Numbered from the stretch's first letter, positions 1-10,471 are shown. The stretch: 64,000 nt of DNA from Ohtaekwangia koreensis (GCF_900167975.1 NZ_FUZU01000001.1:2463655-2527654); one strand, 5' to 3'. Notes: a model not told the origin generated them from the letters alone. Numbers and translations are program-made.

Positions 1-1226
1 TAATTACAGCAACGTTACGTGCTGATGGTTCAACAAAGTTCGGTGGTGATAACAAATATGGATACTTCCCATCTGCAGCTGTTAAATGGAGAATTGTTGA
101 CGAAGGATTTGTTCCTGAGTTATTCTCTGATTTGAATCTGCGTGTTGGTTATGGTATCACCGGTAATCAGGAAATTCCACACAATCTATACCAGGAGCGC
201 CAGCGCTATAATGATTGGAATATTACCAACGAAGGGAACATGGATGGTGGTGCGATAAGTGGTGTTGCCTTTCAGAATCCTGAATTGAAATGGGAATCTA
301 CTTCACAGATCAATGCCGGTATTGACTATGGATTTTTAGAAAACCGGATCCGTGGATCTATCGATTACTACTATAAGACTACCAAGGATCTGTTGATTCA
401 GGTAACCAGCGCACAACCTGCCGTGCAGCCATTTGTTTGGAAAAATCTCGATGCAGAAGTTATCAATAAAGGGCTTGAACTTTCATTGGAATTCGATGCG
501 GTGTCTCAAACAAATTTCAGCTGGACTGTCAATGGTAACGTAGCGTTCAACAAGAACGAAGTGCGAAATTTTAATGGTCTTATTAACACCGGTAGAATTA
601 ATGGTCAGGGATTGTCAGAAGCCTATGCACAACGTATAGCCGGAGGACAACCTTTATACGCTTTCTATCTCCGTCCTTTTATAGGATTTGATGAAAACGG
701 TCTGCAGGAGTATAGAAACGATTCAGATGTTCAGGAGTTTACAGGTGACAGCCCGCTTCCTAAGACAATTGCTGGTTTGACAAACAATTTGAAGTTTAAA
801 TCAGTAGATCTGAGTTTCTTCTTCTCTGGTCAGTTCGGACACAAAATATATAATAATACGGCGAACGCATTCTTTACCGCAGGTGCATTGGCCAGCGGTA
901 GAAATACTACAACAGATGTAGTGAATAGTGGCGAGACGCGCGTAAGTTCTCCAGACGTTTCTACGCGCTTCCTGGAAAATGGATCGTTTGTAAGATTGCA
1001 AAATGTAACCCTGGGATATAATGTAAAAACAGATAATACATTTATATCATCACTTCGACTCTTTGTTACTGGACAGAACCTTTTTGTTATAACCGATTAC
1101 TCCGGTCAGGATCCTGAAGTGAACACAAACAAATCTATTGATGGTGTCCCTTCTGCGGGTATAGACTATACATCTTATCCACGGGCAAGGGTATTTACAT
1201 TTGGTGTAAATGTTTCTTTTAAATAA
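1..1226 (+). CDS. SusC/RagA-family TonB-dependent outer-membrane transporter, 3' part
   Basis: This is the C-terminal part of a SusC-type TonB-dependent transporter, which imports oligosaccharides across the outer membrane. The reading frame is already open at base 3, so the 5' end lies outside the window. The visible ~408 residues are barrel sequence: alternating hydrophobic and polar strands, family motifs such as ADGSTKFG, WRIVDEGF and LRVGYGITGNQE, and a terminal strand ending in an aromatic motif (FGVNVSFK) as expected for barrel insertion. The SusD gene starts 6 bp downstream, the usual susC-susD order. Substrate cannot be read from the barrel; the downstream GH65 enzyme hints at an alpha-glucoside. 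Family assignment is very secure. Confidence 0.96.
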   Translation, partial: ITATLRADGSTKFGGDNKYGYFPSAAVKWRIVDEGFVPELFSDLNLRVGYGITGNQEIPHNLYQERQRYNDWNITNEGNMDGGAISGVAFQNPELKWESTSQINAGIDYGFLENRIRGSIDYYYKTTKDLLIQVTSAQPAVQPFVWKNLDAEVINKGLELSLEFDAVSQTNFSWTVNGNVAFNKNEVRNFNGLINTGRINGQGLSEAYAQRIAGGQPLYAFYLRPFIGFDENGLQEYRNDSDVQEFTGDSPLPKTIAGLTNNLKFKSVDLSFFFSGQFGHKIYNNTANAFFTAGALASGRNTTTDVVNSGETRVSSPDVSTRFLENGSFVRLQNVTLGYNVKTDNTFISSLRLFVTGQNLFVITDYSGQDPEVNTNKSIDGVPSAGIDYTSYPRARVFTFGVNVSFK

Positions 1227-1232
1227 AAATTT

Positions 1233-2747
1233 ATGACTTACGATAAATTTTCAAAACACTTTTTATTAGGTAGCCTCAGTGTGCTGCTTACTTTTTCGGC
1301 GTGTACGAATCTTGAAACAGACGAAGTTGATTCTATAGTGATAGATGGTTCCGGAGGAACAACAGCAGGAAATCCTACAGAGATTCTCGCAGGTACCTAT
1401 AGCGATTTGAGCGCATTTACCGATCAGGCCGGTGTATATGCCCTCTACGAGCACACTACAGATGAAATGATACCACCAACCCGTGGAACCGATTGGGGAG
1501 ACAATGGTGTATGGAGACAGCTATATCAACATACCTGGGATCCAACGCATACCTATGTTGTAAATGCATGGAACCAGTTGAACCAGCGTGCCTATAAATG
1601 TAATCAGGTACTCGCTTCAAATCCTTCAGCACAGGAAGCTGCTGAAGCCAAGTTTTTGAGGGCATTTTTTACATGGCATGTAATGGACCTTTATGGTAAA
1701 GTTCCCTTCAGAGAAGTAGGAGAAGGTGTAGATGTGAATCCGAAAGTTTTGAAGCGTGCAGAAGCATTTGCGTTTGTCATTAAGGACCTTGAAGAAGCTC
1801 TTCCAAACTTGCCAAGCCCTGCACCATCATCGGAGAACTCAAAAGCATCGAAGGCAGCAGCCTACACCATGCTGGCGAGACTATATTTGAATAAAGCAGT
1901 ATATATGGCAGCGAATCCTGAAGGACCGTATACATTTGATAACGCTGATATGGATAAGGTTATCGAGTATGCTGATCAAGTAGCAGCGTTGGGATATGGA
2001 TTGGAAGATCAATACTTTGTGAACTTCAGTACTGCAGCTCAAAAGGAAATCATTTTTACCAGCCCAACCGGTACACCTGAAAACAGATATAGAATGACGT
2101 TGCACTATAACAACAATCCGGATGGATGGAATGGTTTTGCAACATTAGCCGACTTCTATGCAACCTTTGAAGAGGATGATATTAGAAGAGGTATACCTGC
2201 AGCGCCTAACGGAACTCAATACTCAGGTTTAGGAAGAGGATTCCTGGTAGGACAGCAGTATAAAGATGATGGTTCGATCATCATAAACGCAAGAAATAGC
2301 CAGCCGCTTGCCTTTACACCAGAAGTTCCGCTGTCGGGTGCTTCAACAGAAGCAGGTATCCGCGTAATCAAATACCATCCGAAGGATAAAGGCAAGTATA
2401 TATTTCTGCGCTATGCAGATGTATACTTAATGAAAGTTGAAGCTCTTTTCAGAAAGGGAGAAACAGCAACGGCGCTGGAATTGATGAACGATTTGAGAAC
2501 ACTTCGCGGAGCTTCTGCACTGGGCTCACTGACAGAATCAGATTTACTCGCTGAAAGAGGAAGAGAGCTCTATTGGGAAGGATTAAGGAGAGCTGATCAA
2601 ATTCGTTTCGGCACATTCAATACCACCTGGCAGGATAAAAACAATACTGAATCTTTTCGTGTACTGTATCCTATTCCACAACAAGCGCTGGATTCCAATC
2701 CAAACCTGAAGCAGAACAAGGGATACCCTGGATATGTAGGCGAATAA
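1233..2747 (+). CDS. SusD/RagB-family surface glycan-binding lipoprotein
   Basis: A 504-aa SusD homolog that should sit as a lid on the SusC barrel and bind glycan at the cell surface. It has a lipoprotein signal ending in TFSAC, with lipid-accepting Cys24. The body shows SusD helical TPR-like signatures: AEAKFLRAFF near residue 137, AAAYTMLARLYLNKA near 208, and the C-terminal LMKVEALFRKGE and ERGRELYWEGLRRADQIRFG blocks. The length is normal for the family. It lies 6 bp after the susC stop and 22 bp before the IPT lipoprotein gene, so all three are probably co-transcribed. Confidence 0.96.
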   Translation: MTYDKFSKHFLLGSLSVLLTFSACTNLETDEVDSIVIDGSGGTTAGNPTEILAGTYSDLSAFTDQAGVYALYEHTTDEMIPPTRGTDWGDNGVWRQLYQHTWDPTHTYVVNAWNQLNQRAYKCNQVLASNPSAQEAAEAKFLRAFFTWHVMDLYGKVPFREVGEGVDVNPKVLKRAEAFAFVIKDLEEALPNLPSPAPSSENSKASKAAAYTMLARLYLNKAVYMAANPEGPYTFDNADMDKVIEYADQVAALGYGLEDQYFVNFSTAAQKEIIFTSPTGTPENRYRMTLHYNNNPDGWNGFATLADFYATFEEDDIRRGIPAAPNGTQYSGLGRGFLVGQQYKDDGSIIINARNSQPLAFTPEVPLSGASTEAGIRVIKYHPKDKGKYIFLRYADVYLMKVEALFRKGETATALELMNDLRTLRGASALGSLTESDLLAERGRELYWEGLRRADQIRFGTFNTTWQDKNNTESFRVLYPIPQQALDSNPNLKQNKGYPGYVGE

Positions 2748-2769
2748 TTTTCATTTAACAATCTACTTT

Positions 2770-3645
2770 ATGAGAAGACTTATAGAAAAAATAAATATTA
2801 AATATTCATTAGCACTTATTGCCATTGTAGGCGTGTCGCTGCTGCAGGCTTGTGAAGAAGAAGATGCTACTATCGGTAGTCCGATGGTCACTTCATTTAC
2901 ACCAACAGCTGGCGGTCCTGTCGGAACATTTGTTACCGTCTCGGGTAAATACTTCAGTACAACCAAACCTACAACGGTGAAATTCAACGGTGTTGAAGCA
3001 GAGACGCTGGAAGTTTCTCCAACATCAATCCAGGCAATTGTACCAGCAGGTGCAACGAGCGGACAAATTTCTGTAGAAGTGGAGGGCTATACAGGTACAT
3101 CAACATCTGCTTTTGCAGTTACATCCGGTACTCCGGCTCCAGTAATTTTGAGCTTTAGCCCAACAACTGGAAATGGAGTGGATGATGTATCGGTGACAAT
3201 CAAAGGTGTAAACTTCAGTACAACAGCAGCACAAAACATCGTGAAGTTTAATGGTGTATTGGCAGCAGCGCCAACAAGTGCATCTGCCAGATCATTAACC
3301 GTGAAGGTGCCTGCAGGTGTAACGACAGGAAAGATCACTGTAGAAGTACAAGGTGCTCCAAGCATAGCAACATCACCTGCTGACTTCACAGCGGTTAGCC
3401 CAACAGTTGCGAGCTTTACTCCCAAGTCGAGCATCGTGGGGTCTACGGTTGTTATCACCGGTACAAACTTCAGCCCTACAGCAGCGAACAATGTAGTGAA
3501 GTTCAATGGTGTTAATGCCACGGTTTCACAAGCTACTGCCACTTCCTTAACAGTTATCGTTCCTGCAGGAGCGACAACGGGAAAAGTATCGGTGACGGTA
3601 GATGAAAAAACTGGGACATCAACAGATAATTTTACAGTCAATTAG
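2770..3645 (+). CDS. IPT/TIG-domain lipoprotein, probable surface glycan-binding protein
   Basis: A 291-aa lipoprotein (signal ends SLLQAC, Cys28) made of three tandem IPT/TIG immunoglobulin-like repeats, about residues 38-116, 120-203 and 206-290. Each repeat begins with a SFTP or SFSP motif and contains G(T/V)NFS, VKFNGV and IVPAGATTGK-like strands. The repeats are visible at DNA level too. Proteins of this build following susCD act as extra surface glycan-binding proteins or spacers. There is no catalytic motif and no recognisable carbohydrate-binding module at the C-terminus, so the binding role is inferred from position. A strong terminator follows 31 bp after the stop. Confidence 0.88.
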   Translation: MRRLIEKINIKYSLALIAIVGVSLLQACEEEDATIGSPMVTSFTPTAGGPVGTFVTVSGKYFSTTKPTTVKFNGVEAETLEVSPTSIQAIVPAGATSGQISVEVEGYTGTSTSAFAVTSGTPAPVILSFSPTTGNGVDDVSVTIKGVNFSTTAAQNIVKFNGVLAAAPTSASARSLTVKVPAGVTTGKITVEVQGAPSIATSPADFTAVSPTVASFTPKSSIVGSTVVITGTNFSPTAANNVVKFNGVNATVSQATATSLTVIVPAGATTGKVSVTVDEKTGTSTDNFTVN

Positions 3646-3675
3646 CATCGATCAATAGATGTATTTCTAATTTTG

Positions 3676-3710
3676 AAGAAGGCAAGGAGTTTTACTTGCC
3701 TTCTTTTTTT
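3676..3710 (+). terminator. Rho-independent terminator after the susCD-IPT operon
   Basis: A perfect 11-bp stem (3676-3686 with 3695-3705) with an 8-nt loop runs into a T-rich tract (3704-3710). It closes the susC-susD-IPT transcript and means the FG-GAP genes beyond it are read through or have their own promoter. Confidence 0.92.
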
Positions 3711-3739
3711 ATTTTTCAGTCGTGATATATAATCTAAGC

Positions 3740-6700
3740 ATGCATCGATTTTTTTGGCTGATCCTTGTGCTGACCGTACTGGCATGCAGCAAACCGGACG
3801 ATAGACCTACGGCTACAAAGCCTACTCTCTTCAAACGACTTACATCCGCGGAAACCGGAATTGCTTTTGAGAATACACTTGTACTAAAAGAAGATTTCGA
3901 TGTATTCCGCTATCGTAATTATTACAATGGAGGCGGTGTCGGCATTGGAGATTTCAACAATGACGGGCTTGCAGATGTATATATGACTTCCAACATGGGC
4001 GACAATAAACTGTTTCTCAACAAAGGTAATTGGAAGTTTGAAGACATTACTGCCAAGGCTGGCGTTAAAGGAGTCAAGGTGTGGTCTACCGGAGTGAGCA
4101 TTACCGATGTAAATGCGGATGGACTGCTCGATATATATGTGTGTAATGCCGGTGATGTAAGTGGAGGTAAACGTGAGAACGAGCTATATATCAATAACGG
4201 TAACTTAACCTTTACCGACAAAGCAGAAGAGTATGGTTTGGCGGATAAGGGATTTTCTACGCACGCAGCTTTTTTTGATTATGATAAAGATGGCGACCTC
4301 GACTGCTATGTACTGAATAACTCCTATAGACCTGTATCAACTTTGGGATATCGCAATCTTCGTCACGAGCGCGATCCGTTGGGCGGTCACAGGCTATATC
4401 GAAACGACAATGGACATTTTACAGATGTAAGTGAGTTCGCGGGTATCTACGGAAGTGTCATTGGTTTTGGACTGGGAGTAACCGTAGGAGATGTAAATCA
4501 GGATAACTGGCCCGACTTATATATATCAAATGACTTTTATGAACGTGATTACCTGTATATAAATAACCATGACGGCACCTTTAGGGAATCACTGGAAAGC
4601 TACATGGGGCATATCAGTATGTTTTCCATGGGGGCAGATTTGGCTGATCTGAATAACGATGGCTATCCGGAGATCTTCTCAACCGATATGTACCCGGAAG
4701 ACGACTATCGCCTAAAGACTATATCTGCATTCGAAACCTATGATGTATACCAGCTTCGACTGAAGAATGGATACTACCATCAGTTTATGCGCAACATGTT
4801 GCAGTTGAATAACCAGGACGGAACGTTCAGCGAGATCAGCGAAATGGCCGGTGTAGCGGCTACCGACTGGAGCTGGGGAGCGTTAATTGCTGATTTTAAT
4901 AACGATCTGTATAAAGAGATCTATGTCTGCAATGGTATATATAAAGATGTTACCAACCAGGATTTTGTAGAGTTCCTGGGAAGCAGTGAACAGATGCGTG
5001 CTGCTATGGAAGGTAAGAAAATTGACTTTAAAGATTTTGTAGAGAAAATGCCTTCGGTAAAACTGAGTAACTATATGTTTACGCGGTCTTCCGACCTGCA
5101 ATATAAAAACGTGGCGAGTGACTGGGGGCTTGATGAACCAAGTTTTTCCAATGGTGCAGCCTATGGTGATCTTGATAATGATGGCGACCTTGATCTTGTT
5201 GTTAATAATGTTAATCAAGAAGCATTTATATACCGTAATCAATCACGCGAACAGAACAAAACGCATTTCATCGCCTTTACTTTTAAAGGCACCGGTGGAA
5301 ATGTTTTTGGACTGGGTGCAAATGTAAAGGTATACGTTAAGGACCAGATCGTGATGAGTGATAACATGCCCATCCGCGGTTTTCAATCCAGTATGGATTA
5401 TAAAATGATTTTAGGATTGGGCGATCATACGCAGGTTGATAGCCTGGTAATTACATGGCCGGATGCGAAAGTGGAGATCAGAAAAGCAGTAAAGGCAGAT
5501 CAATCTATAGCTATAGACTATGCGCAGGCCGTAACCATTGATTATCGTAAAAAGACAAGCACACCTCTTTTGAAGGAAGTAGCCTATAATGAAATCAGGC
5601 ATGAGGAGAATGACTACAATGAATTTGATCACAATCGTCTTCAATATAGCATGCTCTCCACACAAGGACCTGCCTTTGCAAAGGCAGATCTTAATAATGA
5701 CGGACTGGATGATTTTTATATGGGCGGCTCGGTTGGAAATCCTGGCAGACTATATATTCAAAAGCAGGGAAATAAATTTAGTTCCTTCGCCAATGAATTG
5801 TTTGATGCCGATTCACTGAGTGAAGATGTTGATGCCGTTTTCTTTGATGCAGATAATGACAAAGATCTCGATCTATACATCGTTACCGGGGGATCTGAAT
5901 ATTCAACACAGTCTCAGCCTAACATCGACAGACTCTATGAAAACAAAGGTCTGAAAAATGGTATACCTGTATTTGAGAAAACAGTGAATCGTATACCGAC
6001 ATTATATCAGAGCGGAAGTTGTGTTCGCCCTGCCGATATCGACAATGATGGTGATCTTGATTTGTTTGTAGGCACGCGTGTGATGTCTTCATACTATGGG
6101 TTGCCTTGCGATCAGTTCCTGCTTGTAAATGATGGCAAAGGCAATTTTACAGAAGCACCTGCCACACTCGCTCCGGAGTTTAAAAGACTGGGCATGGTAA
6201 CAGATGCATATTGGTTCAACTATAACAATGACACGTTCCCTGATTTGCTGGTGGTAGGCGAGTGGATGCCGGTAACTATATTTCAGAATGATGGAAAGCA
6301 GTTAAAGAAACTGACCGTTGTAAAAGGACTTGAGCAATCAGAAGGATGGTGGAATCGTATCCATGCCGCTGACCTGGATCAGGATGGTGACGAAGATTTT
6401 ATCATTGGAAACCAGGGCCTCAACTCGAAGTTCAAACCGTCTGCTGAAAAACCGGTAACGCTATATGTAAATGATTTTGACCAGAATGGTTCAGTTGAAC
6501 CGGTGTTTGTGATAATAAAAAATGGTAAGGAGTATCCTGTGGCATTGCGCCAGGATATCATCAAGCAGATGAGCTCCCTGAAAAAGAAATTCGTATACTA
6601 TAAAGACTACGCAGATAAAACAGTCAACGATCTGTTCGAGCCTAAATTGCTGGAACGTGCCACCATGTTGAAGTTCTATCAGGCTCAAACGGCTGTGATA

Positions 6701-7048
6701 CTAAACAACGGCTCCAATGGTTTTCAGTTTAAACCATTGCCCGTGCAGGCACAAGTGTCGCCCGTATACAGTATAGAAACCATGGACGTAAACAATGATC
6801 AGAAGCTGGATATTATACTTGGCGGAAATTTCTTTGCTATCAAACCTGAGCTCGGTAGGTATGATGCATTGCATGGACTTGTATTGACCAATGATGGTAA
6901 AGCAAATTTTACTCCGTTGAATTCATTGCAATCAGGAGTAAAGATTGAGGGAGAAGTTCGACACATTCACGCCCTGAACAGTAAAGGGAAAAAGGTCGTG
7001 GCCTTTATCAGGAACAACGACACTATCAAATTTTTCAACGTACGATAA
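3740..7048 (+). CDS. FG-GAP/VCBS-repeat ASPIC-UnbV lipoprotein 1
   Basis: A ~1102-aa secreted lipoprotein of the CRTAC1/ASPIC-UnbV type. The frame is open from a GTG at 3722, but I choose ATG 3740 because it gives a compact lipoprotein signal (LTVLAC, Cys16). The N-terminal half (about 40-500) is a beta-propeller with repeated calcium loops of the form D-x-N-x-DG-x-x-D-(I/L)-Y, for example DFNNDGLADVYM and DVNADGLLDIYV. An ASPIC/UnbV domain follows at about 515-590 (FGLGANVKVYV, MPIRGFQSS), then a second set of FG-GAP repeats to the end. Such proteins are frequent beside SusCD genes, but their biochemical role is unknown; glycan or surface adhesion is a guess. It is followed by a paralog after 9 bp. 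Confidence 0.93.
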   Translation: MHRFFWLILVLTVLACSKPDDRPTATKPTLFKRLTSAETGIAFENTLVLKEDFDVFRYRNYYNGGGVGIGDFNNDGLADVYMTSNMGDNKLFLNKGNWKFEDITAKAGVKGVKVWSTGVSITDVNADGLLDIYVCNAGDVSGGKRENELYINNGNLTFTDKAEEYGLADKGFSTHAAFFDYDKDGDLDCYVLNNSYRPVSTLGYRNLRHERDPLGGHRLYRNDNGHFTDVSEFAGIYGSVIGFGLGVTVGDVNQDNWPDLYISNDFYERDYLYINNHDGTFRESLESYMGHISMFSMGADLADLNNDGYPEIFSTDMYPEDDYRLKTISAFETYDVYQLRLKNGYYHQFMRNMLQLNNQDGTFSEISEMAGVAATDWSWGALIADFNNDLYKEIYVCNGIYKDVTNQDFVEFLGSSEQMRAAMEGKKIDFKDFVEKMPSVKLSNYMFTRSSDLQYKNVASDWGLDEPSFSNGAAYGDLDNDGDLDLVVNNVNQEAFIYRNQSREQNKTHFIAFTFKGTGGNVFGLGANVKVYVKDQIVMSDNMPIRGFQSSMDYKMILGLGDHTQVDSLVITWPDAKVEIRKAVKADQSIAIDYAQAVTIDYRKKTSTPLLKEVAYNEIRHEENDYNEFDHNRLQYSMLSTQGPAFAKADLNNDGLDDFYMGGSVGNPGRLYIQKQGNKFSSFANELFDADSLSEDVDAVFFDADNDKDLDLYIVTGGSEYSTQSQPNIDRLYENKGLKNGIPVFEKTVNRIPTLYQSGSCVRPADIDNDGDLDLFVGTRVMSSYYGLPCDQFLLVNDGKGNFTEAPATLAPEFKRLGMVTDAYWFNYNNDTFPDLLVVGEWMPVTIFQNDGKQLKKLTVVKGLEQSEGWWNRIHAADLDQDGDEDFIIGNQGLNSKFKPSAEKPVTLYVNDFDQNGSVEPVFVIIKNGKEYPVALRQDIIKQMSSLKKKFVYYKDYADKTVNDLFEPKLLERATMLKFYQAQTAVILNNGSNGFQFKPLPVQAQVSPVYSIETMDVNNDQKLDIILGGNFFAIKPELGRYDALHGLVLTNDGKANFTPLNSLQSGVKIEGEVRHIHALNSKGKKVVAFIRNNDTIKFFNVR

Positions 7049-7057
7049 GTTTTAACA

Positions 7058-10000
7058 ATGAATCGATTTTTACGAAATATAGGAGTCATAGTTTTTTGCA
7101 TTGCCTTACTCGCGGGATGTTCTTCCAAAGAGGATAAGAAGTTCAGGTTAATTCCTTCCAGTGAATCGGGTATAACATTTCGAAATACATTAAAGGAGAC
7201 CGTTGAGTTCAACATCTTTAACTATATGTATTTTTACAACGGCGCAGGGGTTGCCGTTGGCGATGTTAATGGAGATAGCCTGGTGGATATATACTTCACC
7301 TCCAATCAGGAAGATAATAAGCTTTACCTCAACGAAGGCGAATTTAAATTCAAGGACGTAACCGAAGCGGCCGGAGTGGAAGGCTTTAAAGGATGGACTA
7401 CCGGTGTTACCATGGTGGATATAAACAGCGATGGTAAACTGGATATATATGTAAGCAACCTGGGAGACTACCTGATTTACAAAGGCAAGAATCAACTATT
7501 CATCAACGAAGGTAATGACACCAACGGTGTTCCCAAGTTCAGTGATCGTGCCATGGAATATGGTCTTGACCTGATGGGATTCTCAACACAGGCGTCTTTC
7601 TTCGACTATGATCGTGATGGCGACCTGGATATGTTTATGCTGAATCACTCATTACATGAGAATGGAACGTTCGGTAAATCTTCGTTGCGCACGCAAAGTC
7701 ATCCGCTTGCCGGGGACAAACTCATGCGTAATGACAACGGACGTTTCGTGGATGTAACACAAGGATCAGGTATATATAGCAGCGTGTTGGGATACGGTCT
7801 TGGTGTTGTGGTGAGTGACGTGAACCTCGATGGCTGGCCGGATATATATGTTGGCAACGATTTCCATGAAAATGATTACCTGTATATAAATCAAGGGGAT
7901 GGCACATTTGTGGAAACGCTCGAGAAATCGATGATGCATACCAGCCGGTATACCATGGGCGTTGACTTTGCCGATTTTAACAACGATGCATTTCCGGATT
8001 TGATTGCCATGGACATGCTTCCGGACGATCCATTGGTACTGAAGGCATCAGCTGCCGAGGATGCCTATGATGTATATAATTTTAAGATCAACTATGGATA
8101 TAGCCACCAGTTTGCCCGTAATACATTGCAATTGAATAACCAGGATGGTTCGTTTAGCGAAATTGCGTTATTGGCTGGTGTAGCGGCTACCGATTGGAGT
8201 TGGTCTTCACTGTTTGCAGATTTCGACCTTGATGGAAAGAAAGACATTTTTGTCTCCAATGGTATATTAAGACGTTCCAATGATCTGGACTATATAAACT
8301 TCATCTCTGCCGACTCCGTGCAGATGCGAATGAAGTATGATATGTCGGAAAGGGAATTGATGTATATCGATAAACTCCCGAAGATTAAAATACCCAATTG
8401 CCTTTATCAGAATAACGGTGATTCTACATTCACCAACCAGGCAACCTCGTGGGGACTTGAAACGCCTTCATACTCAAATGGGACTGCCTATGCAGATTTT
8501 GATAACGATGGTGATCTTGATCTGGTGATCAATAACGTAGAGGATGAAGCCTTTCTTTATGAAAACAACACGATCCGTAAAACACCGAAAGAAAATATAG
8601 CGCAGCCTCATTACCTCCAGGTAGTGTTAAAAGGAGATCCTGGAAACAGCAATGGTATTGGTGCGAAAGTATTTTTATACCAGCAAGGAAGTGTGCAGGT
8701 ACAGGAATGTATGCCTACACGCGGCTTTGAAAGTTCAGTTGATAGCAGGCTCACATTTGGAACAGGCGATGTGAACAGTATAGATTCATTACTGGTGGTT
8801 TGGAATGATGGTACATTCGAAAAAATTAGTTCTGTAAAAACAAATCAAAGCCTGGTGTTGACCCAACAACAAGCAAAAGGTATTTTTGATTATTCAGTTT
8901 TTCATCACGTAGCGCCATTGTTTTCAAATGCGTCTTCCGAAGTGAGTCTTCCCTATAAGCATAAAGAAAATCAGTTTGTTGAATTCAATCGCGAAGCACT
9001 ACTTCCACACATGCTCTCTGCGGAAGGCCCTGCTTCGGCTACAGGTGACCTGAATGGCGATGGATTGGAAGATATATATGTGGGCGGTGCCAAGTGGGGA
9101 AGAGGACACGTATACCTCCAGACTCCCGGTGGTATATTTAAAGAACTTCAAGAGCCTGCTCTGGTGGTGGACAGTACCTACGAAGATGTTGATGCAGCAT
9201 TGTTCGATGTCGAAAAAGATGGAGACCTCGATTTACTCGTTACCAGTGGTGGCAATGAATTTACGGGTAAATCCATATACCGCCAACCACGGATATACCT
9301 CAATAATGGTAAAGGTATATTCTCGCGTTCGTCTGCATTAACTGATATTTTTGTTACCGGATCATGCGTCAGTATACAGGATATAGATAACGATGGCGAC
9401 CAGGATCTGTTCCTTGGTGCGCGTGCACAACCCTGGCGTTATGGTATAAAGCCCGATAGCTATATATTGATCAACGATGGCAATGGTAACTTTACAGACG
9501 CTACAGACCAGGTGGCTCCTGTACTTCGTAAGTTTGGATTTGTAAAACAAGCAACGTGGGCAGATATAGATGGCGACAAAGTCTCTGATCTGATTATAGC
9601 AGCAGAATGGTCGCCCATTACCATTCTTCTTAATAAACATGGCAAGCTTGCAGCGCTGCCTTTGGAAGGCTCAGGGCTGGAGAAATCGAATGGCTGGTGG
9701 AATATAGTGCAGGCTGCTGATTTTGATAATGATGGAGATATCGATTTGATCGCTGGTAACCTGGGATTGAACTCACGGCTGCATGCATCCGAGCAAGAGC
9801 CGGTAAAAATGTTTGTTGCCGACTTTGATAAGAATGATAGCACAGATCAAGTGCTGACGCATTTTATTCATGGCAAGGAATACCCGTTTCACACGCGCGA
9901 TGAGATGACCAAGCAGATGCCCTTCCTGAAGAAGCGATATTTATCCTATCACAAATTTGCAGAAGCTACGGTACACGACATGTTCAGCGATGAAGTGTTG

Positions 10001-10471
10001 AACGCCTCGCAGAAATATACCACGTATACATTTGAGTCGTCCTACATTGAAAACCTGGGGCAAGGTAAATTTAAAATAAGGCCATTACCGAAAGCTGCAC
10101 AGTTCTCCACGGTAAATGCTATACTGATCAACGACTTTAATAACGATAAGAACCTGGATATAGTCATAGCCGGAAATTTCTATCCCATCAATATCCAGAT
10201 GGGACGTAACGATGCGAGCTGCGGTCTTTTATTGGCAGGCGATGGTAAAGGGAATTTCCATGCAGTACCAACGATGCAATCCGGTTTCTCTGTGAAAGGC
10301 GAAACGCGCGCACTTCGAACGATCACCGTAAATGGCAAGGAGTTCTACCTGGCTATTCGGAATAATGATACTGTGGTATCGTTTGGGTTGAATGAATCTG
10401 AAACCACAAAAGCTGAACGTGTAGCGCCAACATCAGAAAGCTTGAAACCGAAAAAACGCAACATGAAATAA
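7058..10471 (+). CDS. FG-GAP/VCBS-repeat ASPIC-UnbV lipoprotein 2
   Basis: A 1137-aa paralog of the preceding gene with the same architecture: lipoprotein signal (LLAGC, Cys21), N-terminal FG-GAP propeller with calcium loops (DINSDGKLDIYV, DYDRDGDLDMFM, DFDNDGDLDLVI), ASPIC/UnbV at about 529-595 (GIGAKVFLYQ, MPTRGFESS), and a C-terminal FG-GAP set. Both paralogs end with the same closing block around AIRNNDT or FIRNNDT, so this is a full-length tandem duplication that has diverged. It adds a Lys/Glu-rich tail of about 25 residues. Calcium-dependent surface protein; partner or ligand not known. Confidence 0.93.
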   Translation: MNRFLRNIGVIVFCIALLAGCSSKEDKKFRLIPSSESGITFRNTLKETVEFNIFNYMYFYNGAGVAVGDVNGDSLVDIYFTSNQEDNKLYLNEGEFKFKDVTEAAGVEGFKGWTTGVTMVDINSDGKLDIYVSNLGDYLIYKGKNQLFINEGNDTNGVPKFSDRAMEYGLDLMGFSTQASFFDYDRDGDLDMFMLNHSLHENGTFGKSSLRTQSHPLAGDKLMRNDNGRFVDVTQGSGIYSSVLGYGLGVVVSDVNLDGWPDIYVGNDFHENDYLYINQGDGTFVETLEKSMMHTSRYTMGVDFADFNNDAFPDLIAMDMLPDDPLVLKASAAEDAYDVYNFKINYGYSHQFARNTLQLNNQDGSFSEIALLAGVAATDWSWSSLFADFDLDGKKDIFVSNGILRRSNDLDYINFISADSVQMRMKYDMSERELMYIDKLPKIKIPNCLYQNNGDSTFTNQATSWGLETPSYSNGTAYADFDNDGDLDLVINNVEDEAFLYENNTIRKTPKENIAQPHYLQVVLKGDPGNSNGIGAKVFLYQQGSVQVQECMPTRGFESSVDSRLTFGTGDVNSIDSLLVVWNDGTFEKISSVKTNQSLVLTQQQAKGIFDYSVFHHVAPLFSNASSEVSLPYKHKENQFVEFNREALLPHMLSAEGPASATGDLNGDGLEDIYVGGAKWGRGHVYLQTPGGIFKELQEPALVVDSTYEDVDAALFDVEKDGDLDLLVTSGGNEFTGKSIYRQPRIYLNNGKGIFSRSSALTDIFVTGSCVSIQDIDNDGDQDLFLGARAQPWRYGIKPDSYILINDGNGNFTDATDQVAPVLRKFGFVKQATWADIDGDKVSDLIIAAEWSPITILLNKHGKLAALPLEGSGLEKSNGWWNIVQAADFDNDGDIDLIAGNLGLNSRLHASEQEPVKMFVADFDKNDSTDQVLTHFIHGKEYPFHTRDEMTKQMPFLKKRYLSYHKFAEATVHDMFSDEVLNASQKYTTYTFESSYIENLGQGKFKIRPLPKAAQFSTVNAILINDFNNDKNLDIVIAGNFYPINIQMGRNDASCGLLLAGDGKGNFHAVPTMQSGFSVKGETRALRTITVNGKEFYLAIRNNDTVVSFGLNESETTKAERVAPTSESLKPKKRNMK

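Noticed and set aside
3087-3641. 184-codon open frame on the - strand inside the IPT lipoprotein gene
   Set aside because: It mirrors the three IPT repeats and arises from the repeated Thr/Val/Gly codons; no own motif or start context.
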